A stretch of 44,381 nucleotides of DNA from an uncultured Paracoccaceae bacterium. Its GTDB lineage: Bacteria > Pseudomonadota > Alphaproteobacteria > Rhodobacterales > Rhodobacteraceae. The translations under genes were made by a program, and so were the position numbers. Under the pieces are notes generated by a model. The model was not told the DNA's origin. It made no database searches and worked only from the letters and a program-made list of their open reading frames with translations. Shown piece by piece: positions 36,928 through 44,381 of the stretch. The first letter of the stretch is position 1. The number at the start of each line of letters is the position of its first letter. The DNA lies in the NCBI GenBank assembly GCA_937864535.1, contig CALMJS010000013.1, positions 1 through 44,381 of the forward strand. The letters are read 5' to 3'.

Positions 36928-37541
36928 GGATCGGCTATCGGTGCTGACGCATCGAATTTCGCCTCTGTCATCAGCGCCTTGGCCAACTGCGACCGATAGG
37001 ACGCGCGGCTGATTTCTATACCGCCGAGGCTGGCCAGATGCGGCGTCAGGAACTGTGTGTCGAACAGGGTAAACCCGCAGCGGCCCAGATGGTGCAGCAG
37101 ATAGGCGAGGGCGACCTTGGACGCATCGGTCCGGCGCGAGAACATACTCTCCCCAAAGAACGCACCGCCCAGAGCCACGCCGTAGCAGCCACCAACCAGC
37201 GTGTCACCCGCCCATACTTCGACGGAATGGGCGTACCCCATATCAAACAGGGCGCAGTAGCGGTCAAAGATCGGACCGTTGATCCATGTCTCGGGGCGGT
37301 CGGCGCAACCTTCGACAACCTCGGCAAAGGCGCGGTCAAAGCTGATCTGGTAGATCCCGCTGCGCAGCCGCTTTGCCAAACTGCGAGAGATGTGGAAACC
37401 GCCGATCGGCAGGACGCCACGGCGTTTGGGATCGACCCAAAAAATCCGGGGATCATCGCGCGATTCGGACATTGGAAACACGCCCGACGCATAGGCGTGC
37501 AGCAATAGTTCCGGCGTCAGTTCGGGTGTCTCGTCACGCAT
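36891..37541 (-). CDS. aat: Leucyl/phenylalanyl-tRNA--protein transferase
   Basis: 216 residues. The family motifs LTPELLLHAYASGVFPM, FWVDPKRRGVLPI and VEVWAGDTLVGGCYGVALGGAFFGESMF are complete. Aat transfers Leu or Phe to N-terminal Lys or Arg, making N-end-rule degrons that ClpS passes to ClpAP. ATG 37541 matches the family N-terminus, but no ribosome-binding site is visible because the bases just upstream are the T-run of the accBC terminator. The 3' end overlaps the DUF2155 gene by 37 bases tail-to-tail. Longer in-frame extensions upstream lie in the terminator and accC and are rejected. Confidence 0.94.
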   Translation of the reverse strand: MRDETPELTPELLLHAYASGVFPMSESRDDPRIFWVDPKRRGVLPIGGFHISRSLAKRLRSGIYQISFDRAFAEVVEGCADRPETWINGPIFDRYCALFDMGYAHSVEVWAGDTLVGGCYGVALGGAFFGESMFSRRTDASKVALAYLLHHLGRCGFTLFDTQFLTPHLASLGGIEISRASYRSQLAKALMTEAKFDASAPIADPYCVIQASAQTS

Positions 37542-37546
37542 GAGCG

Positions 37547-37575
37547 AAAAAAACGCGCCCCGATGACAGGGCGCG
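37547..37575 (-). terminator. Intrinsic terminator of the accB-accC operon
   Basis: On the minus strand: CGCGCCC, loop TGTCATCG, GGGCGCG, then seven T (37553 to 37547). The 7-bp GC stem plus U-run is canonical. It begins 7 bases after the accC stop and its T-run ends only 5 bases before the aat start codon. Confidence 0.93.
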
Positions 37576-37581
37576 CTCGGA

Positions 37582-38928
37582 TTATGCGAGGTTGCTGGCC
37601 AGCCACTTTTCCAGCCAGTGAATGTTGTAATTCCCCGAATGGATGTCGGGCTCTTGCAACAGGGCATGGAACAGCGGGATGGTCGTATCGACGCCATCGA
37701 CGATCAATTCGCCCAAGGCGCGGTTCAGGCGGGCCAGGGCCTCGGTCCGGTCGCGGCCATGTACGATCAGCTTGCCAATCAGGCTGTCGTAATAGGGCGG
37801 GATCGAATAGCCGTCATAAAGCGCCGAGTCCATGCGGACACCCAGACCGCCGGGGGCGTGATACTGGGTGATCTTGCCGGGGCAGGGGCTAAAGTTCGGC
37901 AGGCGTTCGGCGTTAATCCGCACCTCGATGGCGTGGCCGTTGATTTTCAGATCGTCCTGCGTGAACGACAGCGGCAGGCCAGAGGCCACCCGGATCTGTT
38001 CGCGCACGAGGTCGACGCCGAAAATGCCTTCGGTCACCGGGTGTTCCACCTGCAGGCGGGTGTTCATTTCGATGAAATAGAACTCGCCGTCCTCATAGAG
38101 GAATTCGATGGTTCCCGCGCCGGAATAGCCCATCTTGCCGATGGCGTCGGCGCAGATTTTACCGATGCGCGCGCGCTCTTCGGGGGTGATGCAGGGGCCG
38201 GGGGCCTCTTCGAAAACCTTTTGGTGGCGACGCTGAAGCGAACAATCCCGCTCGCCCAGATGCACGCCTTGGCCTTTGCCATCGCCAAAGACCTGAATTT
38301 CGATATGACGCGGCTTTTGGAGGTATTTCTCCATATAGACTTCGTCGTTGCCGAATGCGGCCTTGGCTTCCGAGCGGGCGGTGCGGAACGCGGTTTCCAG
38401 CTCTTTTTCGTCCTTGGCGACCTTCATCCCGCGACCACCGCCACCGGCGGTTGCCTTGATGATGACCGGATAGCCCATGTCGTCGGCGGCCTTCTTGGCG
38501 GCTGCCAGATCCGGCACACCGCCCTCAGACCCCGGAACGACCGGAATACCCAGTGCCTTGGCGGTATCCTTGGCGGTGATTTTGTCGCCCATCATGCGGA
38601 TATGTGCCGCCGAGGGGCCGATAAAGGTCAGGCCGTGGTCTTCGACGATCTGCACAAAGTTGGCGTTCTCGGACAAAAAGCCATAGCCGGGATGGATCGC
38701 CTGCGCGCCCGTGATTTCACAGGCCGAGATGATCGCCGGGAAATTCAGATAGGACGCACCAGAGGACGGTGGCCCGATACAGATGGCCTCGTCCGCCATC
38801 CGCACATGCATGGCATCGGCATCGGCGGTCGAGTGGACGGCGACGGACTTGATGCCCATTTCGCGGCAGGCGCGCACGACACGCAGCGCGATCTCGCCCC
38901 GGTTTGCAATCAGGATTTTTTCGAACAT
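37582..38928 (-). CDS. accC: Acetyl-CoA carboxylase, biotin carboxylase subunit
   Basis: 448 residues. The N-terminal domain begins [26 protein letters not shown], the ATP-grasp domain has the glycine-rich loop GGGGRGMKV, and the C-terminal biotin carboxylase part contains [16 protein letters not shown] with the catalytic residues. It carboxylates the biotin on AccB with bicarbonate and ATP, the first step of fatty-acid synthesis. It starts 9 bases after accB and ends in an intrinsic terminator. Length is normal (E. coli 449). Confidence 0.97.
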   Translation of the reverse strand: MFEKILIANRGEIALRVVRACREMGIKSVAVHSTADADAMHVRMADEAICIGPPSSGASYLNFPAIISACEITGAQAIHPGYGFLSENANFVQIVEDHGLTFIGPSAAHIRMMGDKITAKDTAKALGIPVVPGSEGGVPDLAAAKKAADDMGYPVIIKATAGGGGRGMKVAKDEKELETAFRTARSEAKAAFGNDEVYMEKYLQKPRHIEIQVFGDGKGQGVHLGERDCSLQRRHQKVFEEAPGPCITPEERARIGKICADAIGKMGYSGAGTIEFLYEDGEFYFIEMNTRLQVEHPVTEGIFGVDLVREQIRVASGLPLSFTQDDLKINGHAIEVRINAERLPNFSPCPGKITQYHAPGGLGVRMDSALYDGYSIPPYYDSLIGKLIVHGRDRTEALARLNRALGELIVDGVDTTIPLFHALLQEPDIHSGNYNIHWLEKWLASNLA

Positions 38929-38937
38929 GGCCGGGCC

Positions 38938-39435
38938 TTATTCGATGATGACGAGAGGGGCGCCGAATTCGACAGGCGTTCCGTCCGTTACGAGAATCCG
39001 CTTGATCGTGCCGGACTTGGGCGACGGGATCTGGTTCATCGTTTTCATCGCTTCGATGATCAACAGGGTGTCGCCCTCTTTGACGGTAGACCCGACCGCG
39101 ATAAAGGCCGCAGCGCCCGGTTCCGGTGCCAGATAGGCCGTGCCAACCATGGGCGAGGCGACGCAGCCCGGATGGGCCGACGGGTCATCATTCGAGGCAG
39201 CAGCGACCGGCGCGGCAACAGCCGCCGGAGCGGATGCGGCCGGCGCGGCATGGGCGACCGGAGCAGCAGCAACCTGTGTCACGATCTGCGTCTGGCGGCT
39301 GACACGGACATTGAGGCTGTCGTTGTCGCCATATTCGCGCACGACTTCGACTTCGGTCAGGTCGTTTTCGCGCAGCAGTTCTGCCAGTGCCCGGATAAAG
39401 CTCACATCGCTTTCGTGATTGGTTTTGGTGCTCAT
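38938..39435 (-). CDS. accB: Acetyl-CoA carboxylase, biotin carboxyl carrier protein
   Basis: 165 residues. An N-terminal helical region (about 8-50), an Ala/Pro-rich flexible linker (about 55-80) and a C-terminal biotinyl domain with the target lysine Lys131 in EAMKTMN. It carries the carboxyl group between AccC and the carboxyltransferase AccAD. It is transcribed with accC (9-base gap). The 194 bases upstream to the liv genes should contain the accBC promoter, though no box is convincing by eye. Confidence 0.96.
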   Translation of the reverse strand: MSTKTNHESDVSFIRALAELLRENDLTEVEVVREYGDNDSLNVRVSRQTQIVTQVAAAPVAHAAPAASAPAAVAAPVAAASNDDPSAHPGCVASPMVGTAYLAPEPGAAAFIAVGSTVKEGDTLLIIEAMKTMNQIPSPKSGTIKRILVTDGTPVEFGAPLVIIE

Positions 39436-39558
39436 ACTTTCCTCGGCTTTTGCCTATTTTCCCAGTCCGCAGAGTGGCGCGGTTGACGGGCCTTATACGC
39501 CAACAGGGCAGGGCTGCAAAGCCGCCCTTTGGGCAATTGTGACCGATAACACATCACA

Positions 39559-39582
39559 AGGCCCGGCGTTTCCACCGGGCCT
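39559..39582 (-). terminator. Hairpin after livF, weak terminator
   Basis: AGGCCCGG (39559-39566) and CCGGGCCT (39575-39582) form an 8-bp stem around an 8-base loop, about 50 bases beyond the livF stop. The minus-strand tail is TGTGATGTG, a poor U-tract. It probably ends or trims the liv transcript but is not a strong intrinsic terminator by itself. Confidence 0.55.
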
Positions 39583-39629
39583 GTAACAAAATTGCGAAAA
39601 ATTATCGCTTTGGGCAAGTCTCGTGCGCG

Positions 39630-40379
39630 TCAGATCGCGAGATACTTGGCCCGGAGTGCTTCGTCTTCCAGCACCTCTTGGGCAGAGCCGTCGAACACAA
39701 CCGTGCCGGTGTCGAGGATAACTGCCCGATCCGCGAGTTTCAGCGCCGCAACCGCGTTCTGTTCCACGATGATCGTCGTGATGCCCTGCTCGCGGATGAT
39801 GTTCAGCGTCTTGGCGATTTCCTGCACGATCACCGGCGCGAGTCCCTCATAGGGTTCGTCCAGCAAGAGAACCTTGATGTCGCGGGCGAGGGCGCGTGCG
39901 ATGGCCAGCATCTGCTGTTCGCCGCCCGACAGGGTAACGCCCTCTTGCATCCGGCGTTCTTTCAGACGGGGGAACAGTTCGTAGATGCGGTCCAGCGACC
40001 AGCCGATCGGCGGGGCGATCTGCGCCAGTTTCAGATTTTCCTCGACCGTTAGGCCGGGAATGATGCGGCGATCCTCGGGGACCAGCGCGATCCCGGCAGC
40101 GGCGGCCTGATGCGATTTCATCAGGTGCAGCGGTTGGTGATCCAGCCAGATTTCCCCATGTTTCAACGCCGGATTATCGAGCCGTGCGATGGCCCGCAGG
40201 GTCGAGGTTTTTCCGGCACCGTTTCGGCCCAAGAGCGCGAGAATCTCGCCCTCGTGGATGTCAAAGCTGACGCCCTGCACGATATAGCTCTCGCCATAAT
40301 AGGCCTGAATGTCCCAGACAGACAGGAATTTGGTCGAAACAGCGGCGTTGTTGACCTGTTTGTTGAACTCTGTCTTCAT
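39630..40379 (-). CDS. livF: Branched-chain-amino-acid-type ABC transporter ATP-binding protein LivF
   Basis: 249 residues: Walker A GRNGAGKTS, signature LSGGEQQM, Walker B VLLLDEPYEGLAP and H-loop IIVEQN, the LivF pattern. An extra 17 residues or so precede the domain (MKTEFNKQVNNAAVSTKF). Together with LivG it powers a HAAT-family importer for branched-chain amino acids or related amides. It is last in the minus-strand livHMGF-type operon, 12 bases after livG. The true substrate of this importer is not evident from sequence. Confidence 0.9.
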   Translation of the reverse strand: MKTEFNKQVNNAAVSTKFLSVWDIQAYYGESYIVQGVSFDIHEGEILALLGRNGAGKTSTLRAIARLDNPALKHGEIWLDHQPLHLMKSHQAAAAGIALVPEDRRIIPGLTVEENLKLAQIAPPIGWSLDRIYELFPRLKERRMQEGVTLSGGEQQMLAIARALARDIKVLLLDEPYEGLAPVIVQEIAKTLNIIREQGITTIIVEQNAVAALKLADRAVILDTGTVVFDGSAQEVLEDEALRAKYLAI

Positions 40380-40391
40380 CGCTGTCTCTCC

Positions 40392-41150
40392 TTAGACCTG
40401 TGCTTCGCCAAGGTAGGCTTCGCGAACCTTGGGGTGGCCCTTGATGTTGTCGGGCGTGTCCTCGATCAGAGGGGTGCCCTGCGCCAGAACGGTGATCCGT
40501 TCCGCCAGCGAAAACACGACGTGCATATCGTGTTCGATGATCGCCATGGTGATGTCGCGCTTGGCCTTGATTTCCTTGAGCAGGTCGATGGTGTTGTTGG
40601 TGTCCGCGCGGGCCATGCCCGCTGTCGGTTCGTCCAGCAGCAACAGCTTGGGCTCCTGGACCAGACACATCGCCATTTCCAGACGCCGTTTGTCCCCGCG
40701 CGACAGCGACCCGGCGTGGGCATGGCGTTTGTCGAGCATTTTCACATCGGCCAGCATCCGTTCCGCCTGTTCGATGATATCCTTTTCCCGTTCCACCGTT
40801 TCAATCGCATGGAGCCGGAACGATCCGTCGCGCCGCGCGAAACAGGGGATCATCACGTTTTCGATCACACTCAGATCGGCAAAAATTTCCGGTGTCTGGA
40901 ACACGCGGCTGATGCCCATCTGGTTGATTTCATAGGGTTTGCGGCCCAGAACCGATTTGCCGTCGAACATCACGCTGCCCGAATCCGGGATCAGTTTGCC
41001 GACCAGACAGTTCAGCAGGGTGGATTTGCCCGCGCCGTTCGGTCCGATGATGGCGTGCACGGTGTTTTCCTGCACGCTCAGGTTCACATTGCCTAGGGCT
41101 TGCAACCCGCCAAAGCGCTTGTTGACGCCTTTTACTTCAAGAATACCCAT
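40392..41150 (-). CDS. livG: Branched-chain-amino-acid-type ABC transporter ATP-binding protein LivG
   Basis: 252 residues: Walker A GPNGAGKST, the LivG-type region VFQTPEIFADLSVIENVM, signature LSRGDKRRLEM (note LSRGD rather than LSGGQ) and Walker B LLLLDEPTAGMA. LivG-type ATPases are longer in the helical insertion, as here (about 80-140). It pairs with LivF. It lies 12 bases after livM. The altered signature motif is common in this subfamily and probably functional. Confidence 0.9.
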   Translation of the reverse strand: MGILEVKGVNKRFGGLQALGNVNLSVQENTVHAIIGPNGAGKSTLLNCLVGKLIPDSGSVMFDGKSVLGRKPYEINQMGISRVFQTPEIFADLSVIENVMIPCFARRDGSFRLHAIETVEREKDIIEQAERMLADVKMLDKRHAHAGSLSRGDKRRLEMAMCLVQEPKLLLLDEPTAGMARADTNNTIDLLKEIKAKRDITMAIIEHDMHVVFSLAERITVLAQGTPLIEDTPDNIKGHPKVREAYLGEAQV

Positions 41151-41162
41151 TGGTTTCTCTCC

Positions 41163-42350
41163 TTATTCGGCGGGCTGTTTGGCGGCGTCGGATTTGCCAC
41201 GGTTGCGATAGCGGGCCGCGATCCGGCGTCCACCTTCGACCAGACCGCCCGGCAGGAAGGTCACGATCAGCATGAACATCACGCCCAGCGTCAGGTGCCA
41301 GCCTTCGCCGACAAATCGGGCAAAGATCCAGACGACCAGATCTTCCAGCCCATCGGGCAGAAACCCGAACCAGCCGTGCAAAACGCCTTCGTTGATTTTC
41401 GAAAAGATGTTTTCGCAGTACTTGATAAAACCAGCGCCCAGAACCGGCCCCATCAGGGTGCCGACGCCGCCGACGATGGTCATCAGAACCACTTCGCCAG
41501 AGGCGGTCCACTGCATCCGTTCCGCACCGGCCAGCGGGTCCATCGCCGCAAGGAGCCCGCCCGCGAGGCCGGCGTACATGCCGGAAATCACAAAGGCGGC
41601 CAGCGTATAGGGACGGCTGTTCATACCGGTGTAATTCAGGCGCTGCTGGTTCGATTTGATCGCCCGCAGGGTCATGCCAAAGGGCGAGCGGAAAATCCGC
41701 AGCGACAGGTAGAAGCCGAGGATCGCGACAACCGCACAGAAGTAGTAGCCGACCGAGAAGGTAAAGCTCCAGCCAGCGATATTGAGGGTGCTGTAGGAGG
41801 TCATTTGCAGGCCGAACAGACCGGGGACGGGCAGGCTGGTGATGGCTTCGCCGCCGTCGAGGATGCGCGGATCGTTCAGCGTCAGCTGGAGACCGGTTTC
41901 CCCGTTGGTGATCGGCGTCAGCACCGAATAGGCCATGCGATAGCACATTTCGGCAAAGGCCAGTGTCAGGATCGAAAAGTAGATGCCCGAGCGGCGCAGC
42001 GACACGTAACCGATCGCGAGGGCAAACACTCCCGCCACCAAGGTCGAGGCGATGATCGCCGGGATCACGTTCATGCTGAGCAGTTTGAACATCCACACCG
42101 CGGCATAGGACCCCACACCGAGGAAGGCCGCGTGGCCGAACGACAGATAGCCGGTCAGACCGAACAGAATGTTAAAGCCTATCGCCATCAGGCCATAGAT
42201 CGCGAACCGCTGCATCAGCGCCGGATAACCGGCATTGAACTGCGCAAGGCCGCTCTCGGTCGGGAAGGGGTTCAAAAGGATCGGGGTCAGCAGGGTGAGT
42301 GCGATCACGATCAGCAAAAAGCGGGTATCTTTGGGGTTGAGGCCAAACAT
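41163..42350 (-). CDS. livM: Branched-chain-amino-acid-type ABC transporter permease LivM
   Basis: 395 residues, BPD_transp_2 family, about ten hydrophobic segments. Diagnostic LivM stretches include [24 protein letters not shown] and [16 protein letters not shown] (the coupling loop), then [21 protein letters not shown] periplasmic insertion of about 40 residues after [12 protein letters not shown] (around 135-180) makes it longer than E. coli LivM's core. It starts 4 bases after livH with GGAGGACTAATCCC before ATG 42350. Confidence 0.9.
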   Translation of the reverse strand: MFGLNPKDTRFLLIVIALTLLTPILLNPFPTESGLAQFNAGYPALMQRFAIYGLMAIGFNILFGLTGYLSFGHAAFLGVGSYAAVWMFKLLSMNVIPAIIASTLVAGVFALAIGYVSLRRSGIYFSILTLAFAEMCYRMAYSVLTPITNGETGLQLTLNDPRILDGGEAITSLPVPGLFGLQMTSYSTLNIAGWSFTFSVGYYFCAVVAILGFYLSLRIFRSPFGMTLRAIKSNQQRLNYTGMNSRPYTLAAFVISGMYAGLAGGLLAAMDPLAGAERMQWTASGEVVLMTIVGGVGTLMGPVLGAGFIKYCENIFSKINEGVLHGWFGFLPDGLEDLVVWIFARFVGEGWHLTLGVMFMLIVTFLPGGLVEGGRRIAARYRNRGKSDAAKQPAE

Positions 42351-42354
42351 GGGA

Positions 42355-43377
42355 TTAGTCCTCCATCACGCCCCGGCGCCCCATGAGGCCGCGCGGACGG
42401 GTCAGCAGAATGACGATAGCAACGAGGTAGATGATGATCTGGTCGATGCCGGGAATGATGGCCTTGATTTCGTTCATCGAGGCGATGGACTGCAAAAGAC
42501 CCAAGAGAAAGCCGGCCAGAACAGCACCGGGGAGCGAGCCCATGCCGCCGACCACGACCACCACAAACGACAGCACGAGGAAATCCATGCCCATGTGGTA
42601 GTTAGGCGACAGGATCGGCGCGTACATCACGCCAGCCAGACCCGCGACCGAGGCAGCGATACCAAACATCAGCGTGAAGCGCTTGTCGATGTCGATGCCC
42701 AAGAGGCCAACGGTTTCGCGGTCGGCCATACCGGCGCGGACAACCATCCCGAACGTGGTAAACTGCAAGAACGCAAAGACCGCGCCAATCACGACAGCGG
42801 AAAACAGGAAATAGACCATCCGCCACACCGGGTAGAAGATTTCCATGCCAAAGATCGCGCCGATGTTCACGGTGCCCAGATACTCGGAAGGGGCAGGGGT
42901 CTGGATCGGGTTCGCGCCGAAAAAGTATTTCACGACCTCTTGCAACACGATCGCCAGACCAAAGGTCACGAGGATCTGGTCAGCGTGCGGACGCTTGTAG
43001 AAGTGCTTGATCAGACCCCGTTCCATCGCCCAGCCGACGAACAGCATGACCGGTATGGTCAACAGGATCGCCAGCGGGACCGAATAGTCCAGCATCCAGC
43101 CGCCGACATCGGGGCCGAACCACGATTCCAGATAGGGGGTCTGGACCTGAAGCGGCTTGCCAAGAAAGTCCGTCTGGGTCGGGTCTTCGGTGACGTAGCT
43201 GATGGAAAAAACACGCGAGAGCGTGACAGCACAAAAGGCGCCGATCATGAACAGCGCCCCGTGGGCAAAGTTCACAACGCCAAGCGTGCCGAAGATGAGT
43301 GTCAGGCCGAGTGCGATCAGCGCATAGGCCGATCCTTTCTCAAGACCGTTGAAGAATTGCAGGATAATAGCGTCCAT
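42355..43377 (-). CDS. livH: Branched-chain-amino-acid-type ABC transporter permease LivH
   Basis: 340 residues, BPD_transp_2 family. It begins [43 protein letters not shown], the LivH hallmark, and has the coupling loop [18 protein letters not shown] periplasmic insertion at about 47-80 ([27 protein letters not shown]) is absent from short LivH proteins such as the 308-residue E. coli one and may relate to the particular binding protein used. It follows the binding-protein gene after 95 bases that hold a strong hairpin. Confidence 0.9.
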   Translation of the reverse strand: MDAIILQFFNGLEKGSAYALIALGLTLIFGTLGVVNFAHGALFMIGAFCAVTLSRVFSISYVTEDPTQTDFLGKPLQVQTPYLESWFGPDVGGWMLDYSVPLAILLTIPVMLFVGWAMERGLIKHFYKRPHADQILVTFGLAIVLQEVVKYFFGANPIQTPAPSEYLGTVNIGAIFGMEIFYPVWRMVYFLFSAVVIGAVFAFLQFTTFGMVVRAGMADRETVGLLGIDIDKRFTLMFGIAASVAGLAGVMYAPILSPNYHMGMDFLVLSFVVVVVGGMGSLPGAVLAGFLLGLLQSIASMNEIKAIIPGIDQIIIYLVAIVILLTRPRGLMGRRGVMED

Positions 43378-43407
43378 GATCCCCGCCCTGTAGTGGGAGT
43401 GGCGAAA

Positions 43408-43429
43408 GCCCCCGACCGAAGCCGGGGGC
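43408..43429 (-). other. Hairpin between the binding-protein gene and livH
   Basis: GCCCCCG (43408-43414) and CGGGGGC (43423-43429) form a perfect 7-bp GC stem with an 8-base loop, 43 bases after the binding-protein stop. On the minus strand TTTCGCC follows. As in the other two importers of this window, it probably favours binding-protein mRNA over the permease mRNA. Confidence 0.75.
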
Positions 43430-43472
43430 AGGGCTGGCCGCGGTATGCGACCAGCCTATGTTTGGATTTTTA

Positions 43473-44381
43473 TCAGGCGCCCGGGTTGCATTCGCCCAGT
43501 TCGCCGCCGGCGAACATCGGGTGATCCGGTGCGTAGGTGACCTGCTCGGCCGGGGTGACTTCGACGATCTCCAGCGTGTCGTACTGGTTGGTCGGGTTTT
43601 CGCGACCCTTCACGACCAGAACGTCCTTAAAGCACTGGTGATCCTCAGCGCGGTACAGCGTCTTGCCGATGCCCATGCCGTCGAACTCGAACCCTTCCAG
43701 CGCTTCGACGACGCCACAGGGGTTAAAGGTGCCAGCGCGGGTCACTGCATCCGCATAGAGCATGGTCTGCACATAGGCGGTATGCGCCGAACCTGACGGC
43801 GGACGGCCGTACTTTTCGCCAAAGGATTTGACGAAGGCCTGAGTGCCAGCATCCTGCAGCTGCCAGTTCCAGTTCATCGAACCGTAAACGCCCTGAATGT
43901 TCGAGCCCGCACCAGCGGCCATCAGTTCAGAGTACAGCGGAACGATGATTTCGAACTGCTTGCCGTTGACTTGCTTGTCGCGCAGGCCGAACTGAACCGC
44001 CTGAGTCAGCGAGTTGACCATGTCTCCGCCGTAGTGGTTCAGGATCAGCACATCCGCGCCCGAGTTCAGCACCGGAGCGATATAGGACGAGAAGTCGCCT
44101 GCGCCCACCGGGGTCTTCACGGTCTGAACGGTCTGCCAGCCAAGAGCCTCGGTCGATGCCTTGATCGACTCTTCCTGCGTCCAACCCCATGTGTAGTCGG
44201 CGGTCAGGTGATAGGCGCGACGTTCGTTGCCATAGACATTGCCCAGCACCGGAGCCAGAGCGGCACCCGACATATAGGCGTTAAAGAAGTAGCGGAAGCC
44301 GTTACGCTTGCGGTCCTTGCCGGTGGTGTCGTTCGAGTGGGTCAGAGCGGCCATGAAGATCACGCCAGCTTCTTGACACAG
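43473..44381 (-). CDS. Amino-acid-type ABC transporter periplasmic binding protein (5' end outside window)
   Basis: The last 302 residues are present. The frame stays open to the window edge (LCQEAG before VIFMAALTHS), so the signal peptide and first part of the chain are outside. Peripla_BP_6 (LivJ-like) type-I fold: YHLTADYTWGWTQEES, DVLILNHYGGDMVNSLTQA and GRPPSGSAHTAYVQTMLYADA. The C-terminal part contains two cysteine pairs' worth of Cys (GVVEALE after NPC, HQCFKD, GECNPGA) that may form disulfides. It feeds the livHMGF-type permease downstream. The ligand is unknown; branched-chain amino acids, amides or urea-like compounds are all handled by this family. Confidence 0.88.
   Translation of the reverse strand: MCQEAGVIFMAALTHSNDTTGKDRKRNGFRYFFNAYMSGAALAPVLGNVYGNERRAYHLTADYTWGWTQEESIKASTEALGWQTVQTVKTPVGAGDFSSYIAPVLNSGADVLILNHYGGDMVNSLTQAVQFGLRDKQVNGKQFEIIVPLYSELMAAGAGSNIQGVYGSMNWNWQLQDAGTQAFVKSFGEKYGRPPSGSAHTAYVQTMLYADAVTRAGTFNPCGVVEALEGFEFDGMGIGKTLYRAEDHQCFKDVLVVKGRENPTNQYDTLEIVEVTPAEQVTYAPDHPMFAGGELGECNPGA

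Noticed and set aside
37618-39486. 622-codon open frame on the plus strand
   Set aside because: It is antisense to accC and accB, both certain from their motifs. The length reflects GC-biased codons of the real genes.

Overview
This 44.4-kb window is GC-rich, gene-dense chromosomal DNA from an alphaproteobacterium, most likely a Rhodobacteraceae (roseobacter/Rhodobacter-type) member. That placement is an inference. It rests on the gene neighbourhoods (NDUFA12-mlaD-DUF2155-aat-accC-accB, clpP-clpX, glgBCAX-pgm, frcBCAK), on a complex I NDUFA12 homologue, which is an alphaproteobacterial and mitochondrial trait, and on base composition. I see no rRNA, tRNA, CRISPR array, insertion sequence or phage gene. 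No gene-free stretch exceeds 300 bases; the longest gaps (about 160-220 bases) are described as regulatory regions.

Left to right: (1) 59-5264, minus strand, is a reactive-sulfur cassette. A Crp/Fnr regulator is followed by a persulfide-dioxygenase-type metallo-beta-lactamase protein, a DUF442-sulfide:quinone-oxidoreductase fusion and a SulP anion transporter, and it ends in a UUCG-loop terminator. (2) 5445-17564, plus strand, is a myo-inositol island. It holds a LacI-type regulator, an IolI-like isomerase, a CUT2 ABC importer (binding protein, permease, single-domain ATPase), then iolG, iolC (fused to DUF2090), iolD, iolE, a 70-residue membrane protein and iolB, closed by a probable bidirectional terminator. 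iolA is not in the window. (3) 17898-30209, minus strand, is a 12.3-kb co-directional run of nine genes, frcBCAK (fructose import and kinase) followed by glgBCAX-pgm (glycogen synthesis and degradation), with three 4-bp stop/start overlaps. (4) 30405-32082, plus strand and divergent, carries an RbsD/FucU-type sugar mutarotase and a ROK repressor, with a clear AT-rich palindrome between them and frcB. (5) 32160-36927, plus strand, is housekeeping: YihY/BrkB membrane protein, clpP, clpX, a Rid-family protein, NDUFA12, mlaD and a DUF2155 protein. (6) 36891-44381, minus strand, holds aat, accC, accB and a livFGMH-type amino-acid ABC operon whose binding protein runs off the right edge.

Functionally the window is dominated by polyol and sugar uptake joined to storage. 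Inositol is imported and degraded by the iol enzymes. Fructose is imported, probably made available by a pyranase/mutarotase, phosphorylated by FrcK, and could flow through glucose-phosphates and Pgm into ADP-glucose (GlgC) and glycogen (GlgA/GlgB), with GlgX for breakdown. All three binding-protein-dependent operons carry a strong hairpin between the binding-protein gene and the first permease gene, probably to keep binding protein in excess.

I did not find a wholly new enzyme system. The least conventional elements are the sulfur cassette with a possible cysteine-based Crp/Fnr sensor, the physical joining of fructose import to the glycogen operon, a pair of mutually exclusive RNA hairpins inside the iol operon, a mini-ORF in front of the mutarotase gene, and an aat gene whose leader is occupied by the upstream terminator.
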